Source: Solirubrobacteraceae bacterium
GTDB lineage: Bacteria; Actinomycetota; Thermoleophilia; Solirubrobacterales; Solirubrobacteraceae
Reading direction: 5' to 3'
DNA length: 64,000 bases
Assembly: GCA_023230855.1 (NCBI GenBank)
Contig: JALNWQ010000004.1
Span: 258,031 to 322,030 of the forward strand
The notes beneath the pieces were generated by a model, which was not told the origin of the DNA, made no database searches, and saw only the letters and a list, made by a program, of their open reading frames with translations. Positions within the stretch are counted from its first letter, which is position 1. Each line of letters begins with the position of its first letter. A program made the position numbers and the translations under genes. Positions 17,060-24,378 of this stretch are shown piece by piece.

Positions 17060-17977
17060 ATGAGATCCCGATTCGTGGTGGGCGTCGCGCTCGCCGCGGC
17101 GATCACCGTCCCGACGACCGCGAGCGCGGCCGGCACCGTCAACGGCGGACCGGTGAAGGTCAAGGGCGGCTACCAGCTGTCGGTCGTCGGCGTCGACGCC
17201 AAGCGCGACACCTTCACCGTCCAGCTCACCGACGCCGGCAAGCGCGAGACCGAGCACCACAACTTCACCTTCCGCAAGGGCGTCAAGGTCGTCGTGTCGG
17301 GCTCAAGGGCGACGATCAAGGGCAAGCTCGGCCGCTGGGGCAGCGTCGACCTGCGCCTGCGGGGCGCCAAGACGTCGAAGGACCGCGACGAGCGTTCGCG
17401 CTGCGGTGACGGAGGGTCGTCCAAGGCGACCGTCCGCACCGGCCGGCTCGTCGGCAAGCTCCGGTTCCGGATGCCGAACGGCAAGTCCGTCACCGTCCGC
17501 TCGATGCGGGCGGAGTCCCGGGCCGGATCGGCCGCCGCCGCGGCGGCCCGCGACTGCGCCGAGGACGATCGCGTGGGCGACGGTGGCGACGGCGACGGCG
17601 GGGACGGGAAGGACGACGAGCCCCGCCTCATGCTGTCGACCGAGCACGACGGCGGGCGGTTGAGCTTCGTCGCGACGAAGCGGTCGCTGTCGCTCAGCTG
17701 GGTCCAGCCGGCCAAGGGCAGGAAGCAGCCGGCCGACATCGTGCGCAGCGTCGCGGCGACCGGGTCCAACCTGCTCAAGCCGTCGGACGGCGGGGTGACC
17801 GCCGCGGTCAAGAGCGCCGGGACGTTCACCGGCGCCGGGGCGTACCGGGCCGACCCGGCGATCCCCGGTCCGCTGACGACCGGGACGCTGCTCGGCAGCC
17901 TCAGGGTCAAGCTCCCGGGCGTGACGCCGGTGACGATCGCCGGCGAGGGCGCGATCCTCATGAACGGCGACGAGTAG
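17060..17977 (+). CDS. Secreted basic protein of unknown function
   Basis: A 305-residue protein with a clean signal peptide (MRSRFVVGVALAAAITVPTTASAA, cleavage near residue 24). The mature part is Lys/Arg-rich and built of short beta-like strands (YQLSVVGVDAKRDTFTVQLTDAGK). A Gly/Asp-rich acidic spacer at about 170-190 separates two halves, the second with KRSLSLSWVQPAKGRKQPADIV. A pair of Cys flanks the spacer. No known domain recognised. ATG at 17060 follows GAGGAGCACAC, a good ribosome site (17049-17059). An inverted repeat follows the stop. Confidence 0.72.
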   Translation: MRSRFVVGVALAAAITVPTTASAAGTVNGGPVKVKGGYQLSVVGVDAKRDTFTVQLTDAGKRETEHHNFTFRKGVKVVVSGSRATIKGKLGRWGSVDLRLRGAKTSKDRDERSRCGDGGSSKATVRTGRLVGKLRFRMPNGKSVTVRSMRAESRAGSAAAAAARDCAEDDRVGDGGDGDGGDGKDDEPRLMLSTEHDGGRLSFVATKRSLSLSWVQPAKGRKQPADIVRSVAATGSNLLKPSDGGVTAAVKSAGTFTGAGAYRADPAIPGPLTTGTLLGSLRVKLPGVTPVTIAGEGAILMNGDE

Positions 17978-17988
17978 CCGTCGCGCGG

Positions 17989-18028
17989 GCCGGCCGGTCG
18001 TGGACCGGCCCGCCGTCGACCGGCCGGC
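17989..18028. terminator. Inverted-repeat terminator after the secreted-protein gene
   Basis: Perfect 11-bp arms GCCGGCCGGTC (17989-17999) and GACCGGCCGGC (18018-18028), 12 nt past the stop codon at 17977. A nested shorter pairing is possible. No U-tract. Confidence 0.5.
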
Positions 18029-18117
18029 ACCGGCCGCGGGGCGCCTGCCGGGGCCGGCGATGCGCGCCCCGGCCCGGTGGGGGCGTCGCGGCCGTCGCAG
18101 CCGACGACCGCGGCGCC

Positions 18118-18123
18118 TAGCAT
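18118..18123 (+). promoter_or_regulatory. -10 box, probable leaderless promoter of the flippase gene
   Basis: TAGCAT, 9 nt before the ATG at 18133, with only C-rich sequence between and no ribosome site. Confidence 0.45.
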
Positions 18124-18132
18124 CCCCGCCAC

Positions 18133-19626
18133 ATGGCCCCGCACCCCCTCCGCCGGCTGGCCGCGTCCGGCCTGGCCTACCAGTCGGCGAGCCTCGTCGC
18201 CGGGGTCCTGGCGCTCGTCACGCTGCCGCTCTACACGGCGCACCTCGCCGAGGCCGAGCTCGGCTGGGCCGAGACGCTGCTGACGTGGATCATCCTGCTG
18301 TCGATCCTGCTGCGGGCCGGACTGCAGGAGGCGCTGCTGCGCCACTGGTTCCACGACGACGACCCGGCCCGCCGCGGGCGGCTCGCGCGGAGGGTGCTCG
18401 GCGTCGTGCTGGTCGGGTCGACCGTCGTCGCGGCGCTCGTCGTCGTCGCCGCGCCGAGCCTCGCCGGGCCGCTGCTCGGCGACGCGATCCCCGGGGCGGG
18501 CGACGACGATCGGGCGACGACGATCCGGGTCGCGGCGCTCGGCGTGTGGGCGTTCACGAACCTCGAGACCGCCAACGCCCTGCTGCGCGCCCGCGAGGCA
18601 CGACGGACGTACCTCGCGGCGTCGCTGACGAACGTCGTCCTCACCGTCGCCACCACCGTGACGCTCGTCGTCGTCCTCGACGGGGGCGCCCCCGGCTACC
18701 TGCTGGGCAACTACGCCGCGTCGACGGTCGTCCTGCTGGGCGTGTGGTGGGCGCAGCGCGCCGTCATCACGGCCGGGCTCCGCACGCCGGCCGCGACCGA
18801 TCGCGACGACCTGCGGCCGCTGCTGCGGTTCGGGCTGCCGACCGTCCCGCCCGAGGCGGCGGTGTTCGCGCTGAACCTCGTCGACCGCCAGTGGCTCATC
18901 CACTCGTCCGGGGCGGCGAGCGCCGGGATCTACGCGGCGGCGGTGAAGCTCGCGACGCTCGTCATCGTCGTCGCCCGCGCGTTCCAGGCCGCGTGGCCGC
19001 CGCTGGCGTACGACCTGGACGACGACGCGGCGCCGCGCGCGTACGCGCAGGTCGTGCGGGCGTACGTCGTCGCGCTCGGCTGGGTCGTGGCGGCGCTCGC
19101 CCTCCTGCGCCACCAGGTCGTGCAGGTCCTCGTCGCCGACGACTACGCGGCGGCGGCCGGCGCGCTGCCGTGGCTCGCGCTCGGCTGGGCGCTGTGGGGC
19201 CTCACCTGGGTGTTCACGTCGATCGCGGGCCGCGTCCACCGCACCGGTCGGACGTTGCCCGCCGCGATCCTGGGCCTGGCGGTGAACGTCGTCGTGCTGG
19301 CGGCGCTCGTCCCGTCGCTCGCGGCCACCGGGGCCGCGATCGCCCTCGTCGCGGCGTACGTCGTCGCGCTGGCGGTCGCGCACCTGCGCACCCGTCGGCT
19401 GCTGCGGGTCCCGTTCGAGCGCGGCCCGCTGACGGCCGCCGTCGTGCTGCTCACGATCGTGGCGGCCGCGGGCGACTGGATCCTGCCCGCCGACGGCGCC
19501 GGGGGGATCGCCGGTCGCGTGCTGCTGTGCGCCGCGATCCCACCGCTGCTCGTCGCGGTCGGCGCCGTCCGGCCGTCCGAGGTCCGCCGCCTGGCGGGCG
19601 CCGTGCGGGCGCGCCGGCGACGCTGA
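18133..19626 (+). CDS. Wzx-type polysaccharide flippase (MOP superfamily)
   Basis: A 497-residue protein with 13-14 transmembrane segments that should flip lipid-linked oligosaccharide across the membrane. The N-terminus SGLAYQSASLVAGVLALVTLPLYTAHL is the usual first helix pair of the polysaccharide-synthesis exporter family. RFGLPTVPPEAAVFALNLVDRQWLIHSSGAASAGIYAAAVKLA (about 235-278) is the characteristic repeat in the second half, where the motif for interior positioning (DRxxL) is present. It supplies the export step for the glycans made by the neighbouring transferases. ATG start with a TANNNT box 9 nt upstream. Confidence 0.88.
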   Translation: MAPHPLRRLAASGLAYQSASLVAGVLALVTLPLYTAHLAEAELGWAETLLTWIILLSILLRAGLQEALLRHWFHDDDPARRGRLARRVLGVVLVGSTVVAALVVVAAPSLAGPLLGDAIPGAGDDDRATTIRVAALGVWAFTNLETANALLRAREARRTYLAASLTNVVLTVATTVTLVVVLDGGAPGYLLGNYAASTVVLLGVWWAQRAVITAGLRTPAATDRDDLRPLLRFGLPTVPPEAAVFALNLVDRQWLIHSSGAASAGIYAAAVKLATLVIVVARAFQAAWPPLAYDLDDDAAPRAYAQVVRAYVVALGWVVAALALLRHQVVQVLVADDYAAAAGALPWLALGWALWGLTWVFTSIAGRVHRTGRTLPAAILGLAVNVVVLAALVPSLAATGAAIALVAAYVVALAVAHLRTRRLLRVPFERGPLTAAVVLLTIVAAAGDWILPADGAGGIAGRVLLCAAIPPLLVAVGAVRPSEVRRLAGAVRARRRR

Positions 19627-19762
19627 CGATCGCGGGCGCCCCCGTCCGTCGGACGCCGTTCCGCGGTGCGACGGCGCCGCCGGGTTGGACGAACGGTCCC
19701 CGCCGACGTGACCGTGGACGGATCCTGCGATACCGTGGGCCACCAGCCGTGCCCGAACAATC

Positions 19763-21061
19763 ATGAGCAAAGCGAAGCGCAAGCCGAAGCGCTCGGCCCC
19801 CCAGCACACCCGTCAGGCGGCGAGCGAGCCGCAGGAGGTCTCGTTCGACCGCATCGGCCGTCCCGAGATCGACCGCATCCTGCGCGAGCAGGTCGGGATG
19901 AACCTGGCGACGTCGCTCGAGCGGTCAAGCGTTCCAGTGGTCCAGGCGTTCGTCGACGCGCTAGAGGCCGAGGACGACGCGGTGACCGCCGTGCGCGAGG
20001 TCGAGGGCGAGCTGGGGATCGAGCCCGGCGCCGCCGACCTGCCCGAGCTCGAGCCGGAGCAGGAGCTCAGGCTCCTGCGTGCGGACGTCGAGCAGGAGCG
20101 CCGGATCGCCGAGGTCGACAAGCGCCTGCTCGCGATCTGCCGCGAGGCGCTCGTGTCGCTCGAGCGGCGTGCGACCCGTGCGGAGAAGGAGCTGGAGCGC
20201 GCCCAGCGCAGGACCGAGCAGGCCGAGACCCAGGCCGCGCGGCATGAGCGCCGCGCCGACGAGCGCGTCGCCGAGTCGCAGTCGCTGCGCGGCGAGCTCG
20301 ACAAGGCGACGGCCGAGCTCGTCGCGCTCCGCGACGAGCTCCGCACCGCACGGACCCGTCAGGACGAGCTCGTCGATCGGCTGGAGGACGCCGACGACGC
20401 GCCCGCGGCGCCGGAGTCGGCGGACGTCGAGGCGTTGCGTCAGCAGCTCGAGGAGCGCGAGGCGTTGCTGCGCGACGCGCACACCGAGCACGAGCGACTC
20501 GAGGTGACCCTGGACGCGGCCCGGCGCGAGGCCGCGCGGCTGCAGCGCGAGCTGAGCCTCGCCGGGGCCGGCGAGGAGGACGGCGAGGAGCCGTTGCCCG
20601 AGGTCGAGTCGGTGCAGGAGGCGGTCCACGTCGCCGCGGCCCGCTGCAAGCACCTCGTCTTCACCGACCGGGCGTTCGAGACCGCCGCCGACAGCCCGTT
20701 CTGGCGGCCGGACATGGTCCTCGCGGACCTCATCAAGCTCGACGAGGTGGCCGAGGCGTACCTGCGGCCCGAGGGGATCGGCCAGCCGGTCGGCCAGCTC
20801 GCCCAGGACCTCGGCCTGGACTGGCGGTCCAACGTCGGCGACGTCTGGTACGGGATCCACCCCAACGACTACCACTTCAGCCACGACGGGACGACGTTGC
20901 GCGTGGCCGAGCACGTCCGCGTCGCCAACGGCTCCGGCGCCCAGCGCTGCGCCCGGATCTACCTGGCGTTCCACACCGGGTCGGGCAACGACGACGACCT
21001 GCCCCGTGGCGTCTACGTCGGCCCCGTCGGCCGCAAGCTGCCGGACTCGACGACGGGCTGA
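19763..21061 (+). CDS. Coiled-coil protein with an uncharacterised C-terminal domain
   Basis: A 432-residue cytoplasmic protein. It opens with a Lys-rich tail (MSKAKRKPKRSAPQHTR), has a helical segment to about residue 90, and then a long Glu/Arg/Ala heptad coiled coil to about 265. The globular C-terminus (about 285-432) has CKHLVFTDRAFETAADSPF, then CARIYLAFHTG and VYVGPVGRKLPDSTTG. The ending resembles a widespread orphan domain in which an IYF strand is followed by a VGxxGxHLPxSTT tail. I recall that from many multi-domain bacterial proteins of unknown function but cannot name it. No enzyme motif or membrane segment. ATG start; a hairpin follows the stop. Confidence 0.72.
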   Translation: MSKAKRKPKRSAPQHTRQAASEPQEVSFDRIGRPEIDRILREQVGMNLATSLERSSVPVVQAFVDALEAEDDAVTAVREVEGELGIEPGAADLPELEPEQELRLLRADVEQERRIAEVDKRLLAICREALVSLERRATRAEKELERAQRRTEQAETQAARHERRADERVAESQSLRGELDKATAELVALRDELRTARTRQDELVDRLEDADDAPAAPESADVEALRQQLEEREALLRDAHTEHERLEVTLDAARREAARLQRELSLAGAGEEDGEEPLPEVESVQEAVHVAAARCKHLVFTDRAFETAADSPFWRPDMVLADLIKLDEVAEAYLRPEGIGQPVGQLAQDLGLDWRSNVGDVWYGIHPNDYHFSHDGTTLRVAEHVRVANGSGAQRCARIYLAFHTGSGNDDDLPRGVYVGPVGRKLPDSTTG

Positions 21062-21063
21062 GC

Positions 21064-21095
21064 GGACGGCCGGGCCGGATCCCGGCCATCCGTCC
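21064..21095. terminator. Hairpin after the coiled-coil gene
   Basis: GGACGGCCGGG pairs with CCCGG...CCGTCC across a 6-nt loop and a 4-nt bulge, starting 3 nt after the stop. Confidence 0.45.
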
Positions 21096-21169
21096 GTCGG
21101 TCCCCCGCGCGGTTCACGTCGCGGATACGATCGCCGTGATCGCGGCGCGTTCCGTGGAGGCCCCGTTCC

Positions 21170-22399
21170 ATGCGCACCGCTCCGGTCCTGCCGTCGTCGG
21201 TCGCCGCGCTGCTCGCGCTCGCGGTGGTGGCCGTGCCCGCGCACGCGACGCCTGACGCGGCGACGGCGCGCGCCGATGCGGGCACCACGCCACCGGTCCT
21301 GCGGTTCTCCGGGACGTACGGCACCGCACACGACGCCGAGCTGCGCCTCGGGGGCCTGCCGCGGTTCTATCCGTGGGGGCACGGGTACATGTCGTGGTGG
21401 GGGACGGTGGGCTTCAGCGGGCCCGTCGGCGCGGACGGGGTGCTCCGCGCCACCAATCTGTTCACGTCCGAGTACCTCGCGGGCGGCGTCCCGGTGGCAG
21501 GGTCGTACCGGCCGGAGGGTCCGCCCGCCGGCTACGACGGCCCGGACCGGATCGACGGCCTGGAGGGCCAGACGATCGAGGTGACCCCCGATCCCGCGAC
21601 GGGCGTGGTGACCGGCACCATGCGCACGCGGCTGACGATCGTGCAGCGCGTCGACGACGTCGACCACCGCTGCGACACGCCACCGCTGACCTTCCGGCTG
21701 ACCACCGCCGGGGCGCAGCTGCCGATGCCGGCTCCCGCGCCCCCGGTGGACCTGCCCGGCGACCGGTGGACGCCGACCTGGCGGGTGCCGGACACGAACC
21801 CGGCCATCGCGAGCCTGTACGGCGAGCTGACGATCGCCGGCGTGAGCGAGGAGTCGGTGTCGGCCACGACGCCGCGCGACCCGTCCGACGCGGCGAACGT
21901 CGCCGCATGCGCGACCGTCGACGACCGGATCGCGGGACCGGCCCGGGCCGGCCTCCGCTGGCCGGGCACGCTCGCGTCGGAGCACCTGCCGATCCCGACG
22001 TCCGCGGTCACGGGTCCACCGGTCGCGGATCCGGTCGATCCGGCGTGGCGGCCGCCGACATCGCTGGCGATCACGCCTGCGCCGCGGGTGCGCGTGGACC
22101 GGCGGCGTGCGCTCCGTCTCGTGCCGGGGCGTCGGCACAAGGCGACGATCACGGTCCGCAACCCTGGCACGGCCACCGCCCGCAAGGTTCGGGTGACCCT
22201 CAAGCAGCCGCGCGGCGTGCGCCTGTCGCGACGGACGATCAACGTCGGGACGCTCCGCCCCGGCGTGCGTCGCCGCGTGACGGTCCGGATCACCGCGCGC
22301 CGTGACGCGCGTCGTCGGAGCACGCTCCGTGCCACCGTCCGGGCGACCGGGGCGCGGAAGGCGACGCGCTCGATCGCGGTGCGGGTCCGCCGTCGGTGA
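21170..22399 (+). CDS. Secreted protein with a C-terminal NEW3-like beta domain
   Basis: A 409-residue protein with a signal peptide (VAALLALAVVAVPAHATP, cleavage near residue 26). Residues 35-190 are a single unknown domain with aromatic runs (GGLPRFYPWGHGYMSWWGTVGF). Two isolated cysteines bracket it. Residues 310-409 look like an alpha-galactosidase NEW3/CARDB-type Ig-like domain: KATITVRNPGTATARKVRVTLKQPRGVRL, INVGTLRPGVRRRVTVRITAR. It is extraordinarily Arg-rich and ends VRVRRR. Probably wall-associated through charge. No catalytic residues are identifiable. ATG start is set by the signal peptide. Confidence 0.7.
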   Translation: MRTAPVLPSSVAALLALAVVAVPAHATPDAATARADAGTTPPVLRFSGTYGTAHDAELRLGGLPRFYPWGHGYMSWWGTVGFSGPVGADGVLRATNLFTSEYLAGGVPVAGSYRPEGPPAGYDGPDRIDGLEGQTIEVTPDPATGVVTGTMRTRLTIVQRVDDVDHRCDTPPLTFRLTTAGAQLPMPAPAPPVDLPGDRWTPTWRVPDTNPAIASLYGELTIAGVSEESVSATTPRDPSDAANVAACATVDDRIAGPARAGLRWPGTLASEHLPIPTSAVTGPPVADPVDPAWRPPTSLAITPAPRVRVDRRRALRLVPGRRHKATITVRNPGTATARKVRVTLKQPRGVRLSRRTINVGTLRPGVRRRVTVRITARRDARRRSTLRATVRATGARKATRSIAVRVRRR

Positions 22400-22407
22400 G
22401 TCGGAGG

Positions 22408-22668
22408 TCAGGCGACGTCGGCGTCCTGCGCGATGACCGCGGCGTCCGGCTCGTCGAGGAGGTCGAGCTTCTCGTCCCGGTCGCGGCAGAGCGCGTCGAC
22501 CCGGTCACGCAGCGCGTTCCCCTGCAGCCCGGACCCGGTCGACGTGCCGGACGGGGTACCGGAGGACTTCGGCTCGTCGTCGCCGCACGCGGCGAGGGTG
22601 AGTGACGCGAGCACCACGACGGCGAGGCCGACGACGCGGCGGGACGGACGGGCGGGGGAGGACGGCAC
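22408..22668 (-). CDS. Small putative lipoprotein
   Basis: An 86-residue precursor with an Arg-rich N-region, hydrophobic core VVGLAVVVLASLTLAAC and a clear lipobox LAAC, giving an N-terminal diacylglyceryl-Cys near residue 29. The mature part is a short Ser/Gly/Thr linker followed by an acidic helix with one Cys (DRVDALCRDRDEKLDLLDEPDAAV). Function unknown. The GTG at 22668 is preceded by a TANNNT box at 8 nt. It is convergent with the secreted-protein gene, 8 nt apart. Confidence 0.68.
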   Translation of the reverse strand: MPSSPARPSRRVVGLAVVVLASLTLAACGDDEPKSSGTPSGTSTGSGLQGNALRDRVDALCRDRDEKLDLLDEPDAAVIAQDADVA

Positions 22669-22676
22669 GATCGGCC

Positions 22677-22682
22677 ACGCTA
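22677..22682 (-). promoter_or_regulatory. -10 box, probable leaderless promoter of the lipoprotein gene
   Basis: Minus-strand TAGCGT, 8 nt before the GTG at 22668. Confidence 0.42.
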
Positions 22683-23133
22683 GTCCCGTCCGGACGCCGG
22701 GGCCACCCCCGGCTCCACAGGGTTTCGGGGAGGGGTCCGTACCCGGATCGGCGGACCGGGAGGCGACGGGCTGCCCTGCGGGGCCGGTGGGTGCCGAGGG
22801 CCGGGACGTGGGCGGGCGGTGCGGTGCGGGTGGTCGTGACGGGCGGGGTGGCGAGGCGGTCGCGGGTGCTCGTGGGGGAAGGCGTCGCCCAGGGGGCGAA
22901 CCGGCAGGCCTCCTGCGGGGTGCGCCACGTCGGCGACCCTGGGCGACGTCGAGGGGGCGTGCCCCTCCGGGAAGGGTCGGGTCCGCTCCCTCAGCGACGC
23001 CCCCACCCTCGCCCGTCACCTGGGCGACGGCCGCGCTCGCCCGCTGCCGCCGGCGGGGACGACTCCCGCCCGCTGCCACCGACGACGCCCGCACCCGCCC
23101 CCTGCCACCCGCGCGACGCCCGTCGACGCCGGC
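22683..23133. other. Non-coding GC-rich stretch, no gene recognised
   Basis: About 450 bases between the lipoprotein promoter and the GT2 gene. Open frames cross it, but their translations are low-complexity Arg/Pro/His with no domain. Between 23037 and 23110 the phrase GCCCGCTGCC-[GA]-CC recurs about three times imperfectly, suggesting decayed local duplication of the 3' flank of the GT2 gene. Confidence 0.5.
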
Positions 23134-23193
23134 GACCTGGCGTTCCGGTCCGGCTCCCCCGCCGACCTAGCGTCCGGTCCCGGCTCCCCCGCC
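23134..23193. repeat. 30-bp tandem duplication across the GT2 stop codon
   Basis: Two 30-bp copies (23134-23163 and 23164-23193) begin GACCT[G/A]GCGT and share GGCTCCCCCGCC at their ends. They differ by one substitution and two single-base indels. The right-hand copy contains the stop codon of the minus-strand glycosyltransferase (23167-23169), so the left-hand copy is a duplicated gene tail. Confidence 0.7.
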
Positions 23194-24183
23194 GCCGGCC
23201 GCGCCCACCGACCGCCCGCCGGCGTCCCCCGCATCCAGCCGCGCGTTGAACGCCTCGGCCGCCTCGCGGATGCCCTCGCCGCGTTGGGGGCAGAGCGCGG
23301 CGCGGGCGTGCCAGGCGTGGCGGCGCGGGTCGTGGCCGGGCAGGACGGTCGCCGCGAGCGCGCGCAACAGATACGGCCACGCGGCGAGCGGTCGGCAGAG
23401 CAGCGCGGTCGGCCGGCCGTGGTGGGCGACGAGGTACCGCTCCTGGTTGCGGTGCAGCTCGACGACCCGGCGGCGCGATCCGGGACCGGTCGACAGGCCC
23501 TCGTGGTGGACGCACCGCGCCGACGGCACGTACAGCGTGTGCCAGCCGGCGTCGGCCAGGCGCCGTTGCAGGTCGACCTCGTCGCCGTAGACGAAGTACT
23601 CCGGGTCGAGGTGGCCGACCGACGACGACGCCTCCACCCGCACGAGCAGGCACGCCGACTGACACCAGTCCACCCGCCGCGTCCGCTGACCGCGCGACTG
23701 CACGACGAGGCGGCGGTGCAGCAGGGTCGCCTGGGCGAGCGTCGTCGCCAGGCCCGGGAACCGCCACGCCGACGGCTGCGGCGCACCGTCCGGCCGCAGG
23801 AGCATCGCCCCGGCGCACGCGGCGTGGTCGTCCCGCTCCAGGGTGACGAGGAGCTCCTTCGTCGCCCCGGCGCGCAGCTCGCTGTCCTCGTTGAGCAGCA
23901 GCGCGTAGCGGCCCGCCGCCTCGTCGAGCAGCCGGCTGTCGTTGGCGGCCTTGCCCTCGCGCCGGTCGAGCGCGATCACCCGTGCGCCGACCGGGTGCTC
24001 GCGGGCGATCCGCACGCTGTCGTCCGTCGACGCGTTGTCGAGGACGAGGACCTCGCTCGGCACGTCGAGCAGGCGCCGCTCGCGGGCGATCGCGTCGAGG
24101 CAGGCGGGCAGGAACGCCGCCCCGTCGGTCCCGACGACGCAGAAGGAGACCAGCGGACGGGCGGCGCGGGTGGTCGACGGCAC
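23167..24183 (-). CDS. Family 2 glycosyltransferase (GT-A fold, rhamnosyltransferase-like)
   Basis: A 338-residue cytoplasmic GT2 enzyme. The nucleotide-sugar site is LVSFCVVGTDGAAFLPACLDAI with VLVLDNASTDDSVRIA (about 36-50). LLLNEDSELRAGA around residue 97 is the DxD-equivalent metal site (NED). The acceptor-side DPEYFVYGDEVDLQRRLADAGW (about 205-226) carries the ED catalytic base motif. Downstream HRNQERYLVAHHG is typical of wall rhamnosyl- or galactofuranosyl-transferases. GTG start at 24183, TANNNT box 7 nt upstream. The Gly-rich tail coincides with a 30-bp tandem duplication. Confidence 0.87.
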   Translation of the reverse strand: MPSTTRAARPLVSFCVVGTDGAAFLPACLDAIARERRLLDVPSEVLVLDNASTDDSVRIAREHPVGARVIALDRREGKAANDSRLLDEAAGRYALLLNEDSELRAGATKELLVTLERDDHAACAGAMLLRPDGAPQPSAWRFPGLATTLAQATLLHRRLVVQSRGQRTRRVDWCQSACLLVRVEASSSVGHLDPEYFVYGDEVDLQRRLADAGWHTLYVPSARCVHHEGLSTGPGSRRRVVELHRNQERYLVAHHGRPTALLCRPLAAWPYLLRALAATVLPGHDPRRHAWHARAALCPQRGEGIREAAEAFNARLDAGDAGGRSVGAAGGGGAGTGR

Positions 24184-24190
24184 CCGTCGC

Positions 24191-24196
24191 ACGGTA
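24191..24196 (-). promoter_or_regulatory. -10 box, probable leaderless promoter of the GT2 gene
   Basis: Minus-strand TACCGT, 7 nt before the GTG at 24183. Confidence 0.42.
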
Positions 24197-24378
24197 CCGA
24201 CGGCGCCCGTCGCGGCACCGGCCCGCTCGGCGACGGGCCCGTGACCGAGGCCGCGCGGTCGTTCGGCCACCGCGTCGTCCCGACGCCGTGATCGACGCCG
24301 ACGTTCCGGCCGCAGCGTCACTGCGCCACACTGCGGGCGTGGTCTCCGACCGAATCCCGACGATCCGCCCCGCGCGCC

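Noticed and set aside
22683..23133. Possible CRISPR-like or structured repeat array
   Set aside because: The repeated phrase is short, GC-rich, imperfect and irregularly spaced, with no spacer-like unique units of constant length.
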